Shown here in pieces: positions 1 to 8,175 of a stretch of 64,000 bases of DNA; the first letter of the stretch is position 1, and each line of letters begins with the position of its first letter. The notes beneath the pieces were generated by a model. The model was not told where the DNA came from, made no database searches, and saw nothing but the letters and a program-made list of their open reading frames with translations. The stretch is taken from NCBI GenBank assembly GCA_030454085.1, contig JAKDJD010000011.1, forward strand, positions 1 to 64,000, in the 5' to 3' direction. Made by a program: the position numbers and the translations under genes. This DNA is from Kocuria sp. GTDB lineage: Bacteria; Actinomycetota; Actinomycetes; Actinomycetales; Micrococcaceae.

Positions 1-63
1 CCCGCCCTCAGAGATTCAGGCAAAGCCCCAGGTCGTGGCCGGTGTGGTTCATTGCGCATCGCT

Positions 64-69
64 TAGACT
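64..69 (+). promoter_or_regulatory. -10 element, probable leaderless promoter of the TIGR03085 gene
   Basis: TAGACT ends 6 nt before the ATG at 76, so transcription would begin at or next to the start codon. No Shine-Dalgarno sequence lies in the six intervening bases. No convincing -35 is visible. Confidence 0.5.
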
Positions 70-75
70 GGCACC

Positions 76-756
76 ATGAGCGCTATCACAGACCTCAGGA
101 ACCAGCTCGTCTCCGTCCTGCTCAGGACCGGTCCCGGGAAGCCGACACTTTGCGAGGGGTGGAACACGGAGCACATGGTTGCGCACCTGGTGTTGCGCGA
201 AACCCGCCCGGACATCGCGGCCGGCGTCGTGATTCCGCCGCTCGCCTCGCGCACGGATCGGAAAACCGAAGAACTCGCCGGACAGCTGACCGACGGACGC
301 TCCTACATGGAGGCGGTCGAGAAATTCGGTTCGACCAATGCTCCGCAGCGCAGGAGCGAGACCGTGGACTACGGCATGAACTTCGCCGAATACGTGATCC
401 ACCGCGAGGACGTGTTGCGAGGCTCGTCCGACTCGACCGAGATGAACGGTGCGGAATCGCGGATCGAGGGAGAGGACGAGCGGATCTGGAAGACCATCGG
501 CTCCCAGGGCAAGATGTTCGCGAAGGACTACCCCGACGGCCTGACCGTGATGGGGACCAACGACGACGGCGAACCCGCTTTCGGCTCGAAGACGCTGCGT
601 GAACCGTCCGCGTCCTCGCGAATCAGTGGACTGGTCCAGAAAATCGTCAAAGCTCCGAGCACGGGTGAGCACGTCACGATCACGGGCACCCCGCTCGAGA
701 TTCTCCTGTACCTCTTCGGGCGACGTGAGGCCGCGAACGTCCAGATCAGTTACTGA
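76..756 (+). CDS. TIGR03085 family metal-binding protein (DinB/maleylpyruvate isomerase N-terminal-like)
   Basis: 226 aa. The N-terminal part has the pattern of the mycothiol-dependent maleylpyruvate isomerase/DinB-like four-helix fold: a conserved CEGWNTEHMVAHL stretch (about residues 33-45) with spaced histidines, and a second histidine-containing helix HREDVLRGSS (about residues 115-124). These histidines are the expected metal ligands in the family. Proteins of this family are cytoplasmic, actinobacterial and mostly uncharacterised; a link to low-molecular-weight thiol chemistry is inference only. It converges on hisF, 97 bp downstream. The start is the only ATG close to the conserved N terminus, and it has a -10-like hexamer at leaderless distance instead of a ribosome-binding site. 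Confidence 0.8.
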   Translation: MSAITDLRNQLVSVLLRTGPGKPTLCEGWNTEHMVAHLVLRETRPDIAAGVVIPPLASRTDRKTEELAGQLTDGRSYMEAVEKFGSTNAPQRRSETVDYGMNFAEYVIHREDVLRGSSDSTEMNGAESRIEGEDERIWKTIGSQGKMFAKDYPDGLTVMGTNDDGEPAFGSKTLREPSASSRISGLVQKIVKAPSTGEHVTITGTPLEILLYLFGRREAANVQISY

Positions 757-853
757 GGCACGGCCCGGGCGCGCCGGCCGGACACCGAGCCAGCGCACCG
801 ACCCCAGACACCGGGCCTGAGCGCGGAGCCGCACACGGGGTCAGCCCACGGGG

Positions 854-1618
854 TCAGCGCACGGGGAACCCGGCCTCGCGGATCGCGGTCTTGACGTCGC
901 GAATCGCATGGTCGGGGCCGAAATGGAAGATCGACGCCGCAAGCACCGCGTCGGCTCCTGCCCTGACAGCTTCGGGAAAGTGAGCCGGTTCGCCCGCGCC
1001 CCCGGAGGCAATCAGCGGAATGCCGACGACGCCGCGCACCGCCCGAATCATCTCCAGGTCGAAACCGTCACGGGTTCCGTCGGCGTCGATCGAGTTGAGA
1101 AGGATCTCGCCGACGCCGCGCTCGGCCGCCTCGGATGCCCAGTCGAGCGCGTCGATCCCGGTCGAGCGGCGTCCTCCGTGGGTCGTGACCTCGAAGCCGG
1201 AGGCCGTGTTGTCCGTGCGCTTGGCGTCGACCGACAGGACGAGGACCTGGTTGCCGAACCTCTCCGTGATGTCGTTGATGACCTCGGGTCGGTTGATGGC
1301 TGCGGTGTTGATCGAGGCCTTGTCGGCGCCCGCACGCAGCAACCTGTCGACGTCCTCAGCGGTGCGCACTCCCCCACCGACGGTCAACGGGATGAAGACT
1401 TCCTCGGCGGTTCGGGCGACGATGTCGTAGGTGGTCTCTCGGTCGGAGGACGACGCCGTGACGTCGAGAAAAGTCAGTTCGTCGGCACCGACGGCGTCGT
1501 ACCGTTTGGCCAGCTCCACCGGGTCGCCCGCATCGCGCAGACCCTCGAAGTTCACTCCTTTGACCACCCGCCCGGCGTCGACATCCAGGCAGGGAATCAC
1601 TCGCACAGCTACGCTCAT
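854..1618 (-). CDS. hisF: Imidazole glycerol phosphate synthase, cyclase subunit HisF
   Basis: 254 aa, the normal HisF length. It is a (beta/alpha)8 barrel that uses ammonia from HisH to convert PRFAR into imidazole glycerol phosphate and AICAR in histidine synthesis. Visible hallmarks are the N-terminal [16 protein letters not shown] with the catalytic Asp at about residue 12, the central GGGVRT, LSVDAKR carrying the second catalytic Asp, and the C-terminal phosphate-binding IASGGAGE. The start was placed at the ATG opening MSVAV; the frame is open 16 codons further upstream, but family members begin here. Last gene of the rib-his unit, 31 bp after hisG. No hisH is in the window. A 13-bp direct repeat (834-858) covers the stop codon. 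Confidence 0.95.
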   Translation of the reverse strand: MSVAVRVIPCLDVDAGRVVKGVNFEGLRDAGDPVELAKRYDAVGADELTFLDVTASSSDRETTYDIVARTAEEVFIPLTVGGGVRTAEDVDRLLRAGADKASINTAAINRPEVINDITERFGNQVLVLSVDAKRTDNTASGFEVTTHGGRRSTGIDALDWASEAAERGVGEILLNSIDADGTRDGFDLEMIRAVRGVVGIPLIASGGAGEPAHFPEAVRAGADAVLAASIFHFGPDHAIRDVKTAIREAGFPVR

Positions 1619-1649
1619 CGTGCTTTCCTTTCGAGAGGCGTCCCGCGCG

Positions 1650-2495
1650 TCAGATTCGGGCCGCACCGATCGGCGACACCAGGATGGCTCGCGCGCCGGC
1701 TTCGTACAGACTGTCCATCAGCTGGTTGGTCGAACGTTTCGGAACCATGGATCGCACCGCGTACCAGCCTTCGCGTTGCAGGGGCGAAACCGTCGGCGCC
1801 TCGAGGCCCGGCGTGATCGCGGTCGCCGCCTCGAGGTTCTCCTCGCTCACGTCGAAATCCATCAGTACGTACTGTCGCGCGACCAGCACCCCGCGCAGAC
1901 GACGACGGAGGACCTCGAGGCTCGCACCGTCCTCGAGCCCGTGCCTCTTGATGAGCAACGCCTCCGACCGCATGATCGGGTCACCGAAGGGCTCCAACCC
2001 TGCGGCCCGCATCGTGTTGCCGGTCTCGACGACGTCGGCGATAGCGTCGGCCACTCCGAGCCGGATGGATGACTCAATGGCCCCGTCCAATCGGACCACC
2101 TCGGCGTCGATCCTCTGTTCCTTCAAGTAGTTGCGCACCAGGCTCGAGTAGCTTGTGGCCACCCGCTTGCCGTGCAACTCCTCGGGTGAGGTGAAACGCC
2201 CGATCGGGCCGGCGAAGTGGAAGGTTGAACGGGCAAAGTCCAGCCCGAGCGCCTCCTCGGCGTCGGCCTCCGAGTCCAGGAGCAGGTCTCGGCCCGTGAT
2301 TCCCACATCCAGGGTTCCGTGTCCCACGTAGACCGCGATGTCACGCGGCCGGAGATAGAAGAACTCGACCTGGTTCTCCTCGTCGACGATCGCCAGTTCT
2401 CGGCTCTCGCGCCGCTGGAGGTATCCCGCTTCCGAGAGCATGGTCTGGGCGGCCTGAGAGAGTGCCCCCTTGTTGGGCACGGCAATTCGCAGCAT
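1650..2495 (-). CDS. hisG: ATP phosphoribosyltransferase, long form
   Basis: 281 aa. First enzyme of histidine synthesis: it joins ATP and PRPP to give phosphoribosyl-ATP and is the usual feedback-inhibited step. The length matches the long, self-sufficient HisG with a C-terminal ACT-like regulatory domain (about residues 205-281), so no HisZ is needed. It begins [23 protein letters not shown] and the later [12 protein letters not shown] (PRPP-binding region) fit the family. A good ribosome-binding site, AAAGGA, precedes the ATG. It sits 53 bp after hisE and 31 bp before hisF in one transcription unit that begins at the FMN riboswitch. Confidence 0.95.
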   Translation of the reverse strand: MLRIAVPNKGALSQAAQTMLSEAGYLQRRESRELAIVDEENQVEFFYLRPRDIAVYVGHGTLDVGITGRDLLLDSEADAEEALGLDFARSTFHFAGPIGRFTSPEELHGKRVATSYSSLVRNYLKEQRIDAEVVRLDGAIESSIRLGVADAIADVVETGNTMRAAGLEPFGDPIMRSEALLIKRHGLEDGASLEVLRRRLRGVLVARQYVLMDFDVSEENLEAATAITPGLEAPTVSPLQREGWYAVRSMVPKRSTNQLMDSLYEAGARAILVSPIGAARI

Positions 2496-2548
2496 GAAAA
2501 TCCTTTGGTTCCGGGGAGGGGCCGGACAAGTCCGGGGTCAGGTCGGGT

Positions 2549-2812
2549 TCAGAGAAACTTGTAGACGTCTTCCGGGGTCAGACCGCGCGCGATCATCAGG
2601 ACCTGAAGATGATAGAGCAACTGCGAGATCTCTTCGGAGAGCTCGTCGTCGGTCTGGTATTCGCCGGCCATCCAGACCTCAGCGGCTTCCTCGACCACCT
2701 TCTTGCCGATCCCATGGATCCCGGAATCGAGCTCGGCGACGGTCTTGGATCCCGCCGGCCGATCGGTGGCTTTGGTGGTCAGTTCAGAGAACAGGTCTTC
2801 GAAGGTTTTCAC
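2549..2812 (-). CDS. hisE: Phosphoribosyl-ATP pyrophosphatase
   Basis: 87 aa, the usual stand-alone actinobacterial HisE. It hydrolyses phosphoribosyl-ATP to phosphoribosyl-AMP and pyrophosphate, the second step of histidine synthesis. The all-alpha MazG-like fold is indicated by [11 protein letters not shown] (about residues 37-47) with the metal-binding glutamates, and by the following [14 protein letters not shown] helix. It is translationally coupled to ribH: the ATG overlaps the ribH stop as ATGA. This makes the ribH-hisE junction the physical joint between riboflavin and histidine genes. No separate hisI is seen in the window. Confidence 0.93.
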   Translation of the reverse strand: MKTFEDLFSELTTKATDRPAGSKTVAELDSGIHGIGKKVVEEAAEVWMAGEYQTDDELSEEISQLLYHLQVLMIARGLTPEDVYKFL

Positions 2813-3312
2813 CCGCCCAGGTTACCCCGGGACCCGCCGACATGAGCGAGTGTTACCGCCGTCTGGATCGCGGCGACCGTGGCCTCGTAGCCTTTGTCCT
2901 CGCTGGATCCCTCCAAACCGGCCCGGTCTAGCGCCTGCTCGTCGTCGTCGCAGGTCAGGACGCCGAAACCGACGGGCGTACCGGTCTGGACGCTGACCTG
3001 GGTCAGCCCGGCCGTCGCCGCATCGCAGACGTAGTCGAAGTGCGGGGTTCCACCACGGACCACGACGCCGAGCGCGACGACGGCGTCGTGGGTCTCGGCC
3101 AGGTGCTTCGCGGCGACCGGGAGTTCGAAGGAGCCCGGAACGCGAACGATCGTCGCGGCGTCCTCGAGCGATGCGTCCGCGAGCGCTCTGCGCGCCCCAT
3201 CGACCAGGCCGTCCATGACCTGCTCGTGCCATGATGCCGCGACAACGGCAACTTTCAGTCCGTCGGTCGGCAGCTGTCCCAGTTCGGTGCCTGGGGCTCC
3301 GAATCCACTCAT
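2809..3312 (-). CDS. ribH: 6,7-dimethyl-8-ribityllumazine synthase
   Basis: 167 aa. Condenses 5-amino-6-ribitylaminouracil with 3,4-dihydroxy-2-butanone 4-phosphate to form the lumazine precursor of riboflavin; family members assemble into pentamers or icosahedral capsids. Seen here: [15 protein letters not shown] (about residues 60-74, substrate-binding loop) and [13 protein letters not shown] with the catalytic His (about residues 83-95). Most relatives have Glu where this protein has the second Gly of RGG. Start ATG with GAGGAG in front. It lies 82 bp after ribA and overlaps hisE by 4 bp. Confidence 0.95.
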   Translation of the reverse strand: MSGFGAPGTELGQLPTDGLKVAVVAASWHEQVMDGLVDGARRALADASLEDAATIVRVPGSFELPVAAKHLAETHDAVVALGVVVRGGTPHFDYVCDAATAGLTQVSVQTGTPVGFGVLTCDDDEQALDRAGLEGSSEDKGYEATVAAIQTAVTLAHVGGSRGNLGG

Positions 3313-3394
3313 GATGTCTCCTCACTCGGTAGTTGGTCTGTTGGTGTGGGGATCCTCCGACGACGCGGGGTCCATGGGCCCTCGCGACGTCGAC

Positions 3395-4051
3395 TCATCC
3401 TGGTCGGTCTCCACCGGCACGAGGGACCAGGCGGTGATGCATCCGGTCCCTCTTGGTGGCCAGGTAGCGCGCGTTTTCTTTGCGCGGGGAAATTTCGTCC
3501 GGTTCCAAGGATCCGACGACGAGACCCAGCTCGGTCAGCGCCTCGGCCTTGACGGGATTGTTGGTGATCAGCCGCAGGGTCGTGATGCCCAGCTCGCGCA
3601 GGACGCGCGCGGACTGGCGGTAGGCGCGGTCATCGGCCTGGAAGCCGAGGGCTAGGTTGGCGTCGACCGTGTCGAGGCCGTCGTCCTGGAGTCGATAGGC
3701 CTTCAGCTTGTTGACCAACCCGATGCCCCTTCCCTCGTGTCCCTTGACGTAGATCAAGGTGCCGCCGCGCTCGGAGATCTGCTCGAGGCCCTGGTGCAAT
3801 TGCGGTCCGCAGTCACATCTGAGGGAACCGAAGACGTCTCCGGTCAGGCATTCCGAGTGGATCCGAACGAGCGGCGCCGGGTTGTCGGCGTCGATCGCCT
3901 GGCCGGCGTCGTCCAGCGCGGTCGCGCTCATGATCTCGTGGCCGTCGGGAAAGGACCATGCCCTCATGCTGAAGTTGCCCTGCGGGGTGGGCACCACCAC
4001 GGACTGCGAGGAGTCGACGGGTTCGTCGGGGTCGTCGTGGGTATGGGTCAT
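3395..4051 (-). CDS. ribA: GTP cyclohydrolase II (stand-alone RibA)
   Basis: 218 aa. Opens GTP to 2,5-diamino-6-ribosylamino-pyrimidinone 5'-phosphate with loss of formate and pyrophosphate, the entry step of riboflavin synthesis. Zinc ligands are visible as C-x10-C-x-C in SECLTGDVFGSLRCDCG (about residues 67-83), followed by GHEGRGIGL and the C-terminal ITNNPVKAEAL. It lacks the N-terminal DHBP synthase domain that is fused to RibA as RibBA in most actinobacteria; here that domain sits on the preceding gene. The ATG overlaps the stop of the ribE-ribB gene as ATGA, so the two products are translationally coupled. Confidence 0.93.
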   Translation of the reverse strand: MTHTHDDPDEPVDSSQSVVVPTPQGNFSMRAWSFPDGHEIMSATALDDAGQAIDADNPAPLVRIHSECLTGDVFGSLRCDCGPQLHQGLEQISERGGTLIYVKGHEGRGIGLVNKLKAYRLQDDGLDTVDANLALGFQADDRAYRQSARVLRELGITTLRLITNNPVKAEALTELGLVVGSLEPDEISPRKENARYLATKRDRMHHRLVPRAGGDRPG

Positions 4052-5343
4052 TCGGCGTCGGCGCTCTCGTCGTCGAGCTGGGCCAAACGTTCGGCGAGTG
4101 CTTCGATCGAGATCATGGGCAGGCCATGCAGGTCGGCGAAGGCTCGCAGATCGTCGAAGCGCATCAGCGTTCCGTCGTCGTGGATGATTTCCGCGATGTA
4201 GCCGACTTCCGGGAGCCCCGCGAGCCGCACGAGTTCGACCGCGGCCTCCGTGTGTCCGGCTCGTGCCCGAACACCACCCTCGACGGCGCGCAACGGAAGG
4301 ATGTGGCCGGGACGGGTGAGATCCGAGGCAGTCGATGATGACCCTGCCAGCACGTTCAAGGTTTTGGCGCGGTCCTGGGCGCTGATTCCGGTATCGATTC
4401 CGTGGGCGGCATCGCAGGTGATCGTGTATGCGGTTGCCTTGGGGTCCTCGTTGGTGGCGACCATGGGCGGTAGGTCCAGGGCGTCGGCTCGTTCACCCGT
4501 CATCGGTGCGCACACCACCCCGGAGGAGTACCTGACCATGAATCCCAGACGCGCGGGGTCCGCGAGCGCGGCGGCCCCAATGAGGTCTCCCTCGTTCTCC
4601 CGGTCCTCGTCGTCGACGACGACGGCGAGTCCGCCCGCGGCGATGATGCGGATGGCGTCGTCGATGGAGTCGAAGCTGCCGTCCACGTGCCCCGAGGCCT
4701 CCGGGACGGATCCGTCATTCGGCGCTCGTGTCAGGTCGAAGTCGCGGGCGCGGAGGAGGTACTTGGCCACGGCGTCGGTTTCGAGATTGACGGTGTCCCC
4801 CGGTTGTGCGGTTCCGAGCGTCGTCGCCCGGAGCGTGGTCGGTATGCCGCCGATCTCGAACCAGGCGAATGGGTCGGCGGGTGCGCTGACCGCGGTGACG
4901 GTCAGCGAGATCCCGTCGACGGCGATGGACCCCTTTTCGGCGATCTGGGGTGCGAGGTCTTCCGGCACGGCCACGCGAATCACGGACCACTCGGGGTGTT
5001 CCTCGACGGACAGGATGGCGCCGGTCGCATCCACGTGTCCTTGGACGATGTGACCGTCGAACCGTCCGTTGGCGGGCAGGCACCTTTCCAGGTTGACTCG
5101 GGACCCTTCGCTCAGTTCGCCCAAGTTGGTGCGGTCCAGAGTCTCCCCGATCACGTCCGCCACGAAGAGTCCGTCTCCTTCGTGCGTTCCTGTCGCGGTC
5201 AGGCAGACGCCGTTGACGGCGAGGGATCCCCCGGCGGGCAGGTCCGAGGCCAGGTCACCGGCCCGGACGCGGAGCACGGCAGAATCGGCCTGCCTGTCGA
5301 TGGCTTCGACCGTTCCCAAGGATTCGATGATTCCGGTGAACAT
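4048..5343 (-). CDS. ribE-ribB: Fused riboflavin synthase (RibE) and 3,4-dihydroxy-2-butanone-4-phosphate synthase (RibB)
   Basis: 431 aa in one uninterrupted frame. Residues 1 to about 205 are riboflavin synthase alpha: MFTGIIESLG at the start and two lumazine-binding repeats marked by NGVCLTATG and DGISLTVTAV. After a linker of about 15 residues (PNDGSVPEASGHVDGSF), residues about 223-425 are DHBP synthase: DDEDRENEGDLIGAA (metal and substrate acidic residues), AAHGIDTGISAQDR, and RPGHILPL...RAGHTEAAV. All catalytic motifs of both enzymes appear intact. DHBP synthase is normally joined to RibA; here it is joined to RibE and the separate ribA follows with a 4-bp overlap. It starts 5 bp after ribD. 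The fusion would put production of the C4 unit and the final dismutation on one chain. Confidence 0.92.
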   Translation of the reverse strand: MFTGIIESLGTVEAIDRQADSAVLRVRAGDLASDLPAGGSLAVNGVCLTATGTHEGDGLFVADVIGETLDRTNLGELSEGSRVNLERCLPANGRFDGHIVQGHVDATGAILSVEEHPEWSVIRVAVPEDLAPQIAEKGSIAVDGISLTVTAVSAPADPFAWFEIGGIPTTLRATTLGTAQPGDTVNLETDAVAKYLLRARDFDLTRAPNDGSVPEASGHVDGSFDSIDDAIRIIAAGGLAVVVDDEDRENEGDLIGAAALADPARLGFMVRYSSGVVCAPMTGERADALDLPPMVATNEDPKATAYTITCDAAHGIDTGISAQDRAKTLNVLAGSSSTASDLTRPGHILPLRAVEGGVRARAGHTEAAVELVRLAGLPEVGYIAEIIHDDGTLMRFDDLRAFADLHGLPMISIEALAERLAQLDDESADAE

Positions 5344-5348
5344 GGCTA

Positions 5349-6428
5349 CTACTTTCTTTCGGTCGCCGGAGCAGGCTCGGCGGCGAGATGGGTGAGTGTG
5401 TCCTGGCCCAGGAGGCCGATGCCGTGGGTCGTTGCGTCTGCTTCCGCCCCGGCGGGGTCGACGTTCAGGGGCAGCGCGTCGGAGAGGGTTGTCGCATCCA
5501 GCTGCGTGATCGCGCGTCGTCCGGCACCGAGCAGTTTCGGGGCGGTGTACCAGTAGAGCTCGTCGACGAGTCCTTCGGCCAGGAAGGCCGAGACGATTCC
5601 GGGGCCGCCTTCGATCAGCACGTGCCGTGAGTTTTCCCTGGCGAGACGATCGAGGGCCTCGCGTGGTGAACGGGTCGGGAGTCGGAGGGCTTCTTCGCCG
5701 TCATCAAGAGCCGTCTCAGCAGGAAGTCGCCTCAGACCCATGACGGCCCGGCGGGGTTGTTCGGGCAGGGCCTCTCCCTCGGGTCCACGGGCCGTGAGCC
5801 GAGGATTGTCGGTGAGCGCGGTTCCCGTGCCGACCATGATCGTGTCCGCCCTGACGCGGAGCCTGTGACCGTGGGCGCGCGCTTCCGGCCCCGTGATCCA
5901 CTGGCTCGTTCCGTCGTCGGCGGCGACGACGCCGTCCTGCGTCGCCGCGATCTTGGCGGTCACGAAGGGGCGGCCCTCCTCCTGGCACTTCCACCAGCGC
6001 GCGTTCATCCTGCGGGCACGGTCGGCGTGCAACCCCGACCGGACATCCGCGCCGTTGGCCGAGAGGAACCGGGCGCCACCGGCCGCGGTGTCGGTCGTGT
6101 CCGCGGTCGCGCACACCACCGAGCGGATCCCGGCCTCGAGAATCGCTTCCGAGCAGGGTCCTGTCCGGCCCGTGTGATTGCACGGTTCGAGGGTCACGTA
6201 CAGCGTGGTTCCGCGAAGGTCCGTTCCGGCAGCTTGGGCCGCCGAGATGAGATCGACCTCCGCGTGAGGGGTTCCGCTTCCCATGTGTCGGCCCGTGTGC
6301 AGTATCCGTCCCGACTCGTCGGTGAGCACCGCACCGACCAGCGGATTGGCGCCTCGGGGCCCACGGAGGGCCGCGTCGAGGGCCGAGTCCATGGCGGACT
6401 CGTCACGGGCGTCGAATTCGGGCATCAT
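5349..6428 (-). CDS. ribD: Bifunctional diaminohydroxyphosphoribosylaminopyrimidine deaminase / uracil reductase
   Basis: 359 aa. Carries out the second and third steps of riboflavin synthesis. The N-terminal zinc deaminase domain (about residues 10-150) shows HAEVDLISAA and PCNHTGRTGPC; the C-terminal DHFR-like reductase (about 155-355) starts RPFVTAKIAATQDG and contains a glycine-rich IEGGPGIVSAFL. The frame stays open far upstream inside ribM, but the start was set at 6428, where ATGATG overlaps the ribM stop (TGA at 6425-6427), a typical coupled junction. An MM start leaves the next ATG, at 6425, as an alternative. Confidence 0.94.
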   Translation of the reverse strand: MMPEFDARDESAMDSALDAALRGPRGANPLVGAVLTDESGRILHTGRHMGSGTPHAEVDLISAAQAAGTDLRGTTLYVTLEPCNHTGRTGPCSEAILEAGIRSVVCATADTTDTAAGGARFLSANGADVRSGLHADRARRMNARWWKCQEEGRPFVTAKIAATQDGVVAADDGTSQWITGPEARAHGHRLRVRADTIMVGTGTALTDNPRLTARGPEGEALPEQPRRAVMGLRRLPAETALDDGEEALRLPTRSPREALDRLARENSRHVLIEGGPGIVSAFLAEGLVDELYWYTAPKLLGAGRRAITQLDATTLSDALPLNVDPAGAEADATTHGIGLLGQDTLTHLAAEPAPATERK

Positions 6429-7132
6429 TTCCGTTTCCCTTCGGTGACTTCGACCGTCGGGTCGGGGAAGCGGGTCTCGACCTGGACTCGACGTTGGCGA
6501 TTTCGAGTGCGCCACCAGATGAAGAAGCCGGTCAGGGTGAAGCAGCCGTAGAAGAGGTACATGAGGCCTGAGGCGTAGTAGCCGGCCGAGAAGAGAAGGG
6601 GCACTCCCACGACGTCGACGGCGACCCAGATCAGCCAGAATTCGACCCACCCGCGGGCCATGCCCCAAGTGGCCAGGAGCGATCCCACGAAGATCCAGGC
6701 ATCGGACCACACGGGCTCGTAGGATCCGAGGACCTTGAACACGGGGGTCAGAGCGGCCGTGCCGCCGAACAGGCCGATGAGGAGGACCAGCCGTTCCTTC
6801 CAGGTGGCCCAGCGCGGAGAGACCGCCGCGTCGCCACGCGAGGTGGCTGCCTTCCACTGGTACCAGCCGTACACGGAGACAATGATGAACATGACCTGCC
6901 GGCCGGCTTGGCCAAGGAGGTTCACGGGGTTGGGGGAACCGAACACGGCGCCGAGAAAGACGGTGAAGAGGAGCAGGTTGCCGACGATTCCGATCGGCCA
7001 CGCCCAGACCTTGCGTCTCATCCCGCCCAGGGCGGACGCGAGTCCGAAGAAATTGCCCAGGACCTCTCGCCAGAGGATGAACCCTCCACCAATGGTCAGC
7101 TGAGCGTCGAAGAGCCACCGCAGGATGCTCAC
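6425..7132 (-). CDS. ribM: Riboflavin transporter RibM (PnuC/PnuX family)
   Basis: 235 aa integral membrane protein with about seven hydrophobic segments and the tryptophan-rich PnuC-type sequence (WLIWVAVDVVGVPLL near residues 165-180; WWRTRNR near the C terminus). The family is often labelled nicotinamide riboside transporter. Here its position as first gene behind an FMN riboswitch and ahead of ribD matches the actinobacterial RibM (PnuX) riboflavin facilitators, so riboflavin is the likely substrate. The start is GTG at 7130-7132 behind AGGAGAACA; longer reading frames would run through the riboswitch. That ribosome-binding site forms one arm of an 8-bp hairpin (7133-7170). Confidence 0.85.
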   Translation of the reverse strand: MSILRWLFDAQLTIGGGFILWREVLGNFFGLASALGGMRRKVWAWPIGIVGNLLLFTVFLGAVFGSPNPVNLLGQAGRQVMFIIVSVYGWYQWKAATSRGDAAVSPRWATWKERLVLLIGLFGGTAALTPVFKVLGSYEPVWSDAWIFVGSLLATWGMARGWVEFWLIWVAVDVVGVPLLFSAGYYASGLMYLFYGCFTLTGFFIWWRTRNRQRRVQVETRFPDPTVEVTEGKRK

Positions 7133-7170
7133 TGTTCTCCTTCCGAGCTGCGGAGGCTCCGGGGAGAACA
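7133..7170 (-). promoter_or_regulatory. Ribosome-binding-site sequestering hairpin of ribM (riboswitch expression platform)
   Basis: TGTTCTCC (7163-7170, minus sense) is the exact complement of GGAGAACA (7133-7140), which includes the ribM Shine-Dalgarno and ends next to the GTG start. An 8-bp perfect stem with a 22-nt loop would hide the ribosome-binding site. No uridine-rich intrinsic terminator is seen between the FMN aptamer and ribM, so control at translation is the better model. Confidence 0.6.
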
Positions 7171-7243
7171 CAACGTACGACATCGTCTGCGGGAGATCGG
7201 CCCCGATTCGGGCCGACCGCCCACGGCATGTGCCGCGTTCTGC

Positions 7244-7381
7244 TCGTGCGCCTTTATCCAGACTGTACTGTCGGTACCGGATTTTCGCCGGTTCGGCCGC
7301 AGGCCCCGAAATCATTCGAGTGCACTGTGGGTCGCGGACTATGACCGCCGGTTCGGAATTTCACCGACCCCCGGAGCACGA
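7244..7381 (-). ncRNA. FMN riboswitch (RFN element)
   Basis: Read on the minus strand, the region contains the core RFN blocks in order: GTCGGTGAAATTCC, GAACCGGCGGTCATAGTCCG, GGCGAAAATCCGGT and ACCGACAGTACAGTCTGGAT. The outer P1 helix can form between TCGTGC (7376-7381) and GCACGA (7244-7249). The aptamer begins 14 bp after the rpe stop codon and lies about 110 nt ahead of ribM. RFN elements bind FMN and switch off riboflavin synthesis and transport genes when flavin is plentiful. The downstream unit is ribM-ribD-ribE/B-ribA-ribH-hisE-hisG-hisF. Confidence 0.95.
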
Positions 7382-7395
7382 TTGCGTGACACCGA

Positions 7396-8088
7396 TTATG
7401 GCATATTTGTGATTCGCGTCGAATTCTCGGCGGCACGTTCCGCAACGGAACGCAATCCCTCGATCGCCGCGGCCGGGTCATCGGCGCCGTAGACGGAGGA
7501 CCCCGCCACGAAAACGTTGGCTCCAGCTTCCGCTGCCCGACCGATCGTCTCCTCGGACACCCCGCCGTCGACCTGCAGGGCAACCGAGGCTCCGCTCCCC
7601 CGGACGGCTTCGGCCGCACGGCGAAGTTTGGGAAGGGTCAGGTCCAGGAATTTCTGGCCGCCGAAGCCTGGTTCGACCGTCATGATGAGGAGCAAGTCGA
7701 GTTCTTCGAGCATGTCCAGATACGGTTCCACCGGTGTGGCCGGCCGCAGCGCCATCCCCGCCTTGGAGCCCTGGGCTCTCAGCTCCCTCGCGAGTTTGAT
7801 CGGTGCTATGGCGGCCTCGGCGTGGAAGGTCACCGATTCGCACCCGATCTCCGCATACCGTGGGGCCCAGCGATCGGCGTCCTCGATCATGAGATGGACG
7901 TCGAAAGGGACGGGAGAGACCTCGTGCAGGCGCTCGACCACGGGCGGCCCCCACGTCAGGTTCGGCACGAAGTGATTATCCATCACATCGATGTGAGCCG
8001 CGTCGGCATCCGAGATCGCCCGCAACTCCTCTCCCAGCCGGGAGAAATCGGCGGAAAGAATCGAGGGGTTGATGTGGAGATGGCTCAC
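7396..8088 (-). CDS. rpe: Ribulose-phosphate 3-epimerase
   Basis: 230 aa. Interconverts ribulose 5-phosphate and xylulose 5-phosphate in the pentose phosphate pathway; ribulose 5-phosphate is also the substrate of the RibB domain encoded downstream. The TIM barrel is marked by [14 protein letters not shown], the metal-binding [17 protein letters not shown] (about residues 32-48), [22 protein letters not shown] and [12 protein letters not shown] start with a strong AGGAGG site. The promoter for the riboswitch transcript probably lies within its last codons; a CATAAT hexamer covers the end of the gene. Confidence 0.95.
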   Translation of the reverse strand: MSHLHINPSILSADFSRLGEELRAISDADAAHIDVMDNHFVPNLTWGPPVVERLHEVSPVPFDVHLMIEDADRWAPRYAEIGCESVTFHAEAAIAPIKLARELRAQGSKAGMALRPATPVEPYLDMLEELDLLLIMTVEPGFGGQKFLDLTLPKLRRAAEAVRGSGASVALQVDGGVSEETIGRAAEAGANVFVAGSSVYGADDPAAAIEGLRSVAERAAENSTRITNMP

Positions 8089-8175
8089 GTGTCCTCCTGT
8101 CGACGCGTCGCTTCGGGTCTCGACCGACCTTTGACGGCTGAACGGTACGACTCCAGCCTATAGGGCGGCCACGCT

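Noticed and set aside
6425..7132. Nicotinamide riboside transporter PnuC
   Set aside because: Sequence fits the PnuC fold, but the FMN riboswitch and the riboflavin operon make the riboflavin-specific RibM the better name.
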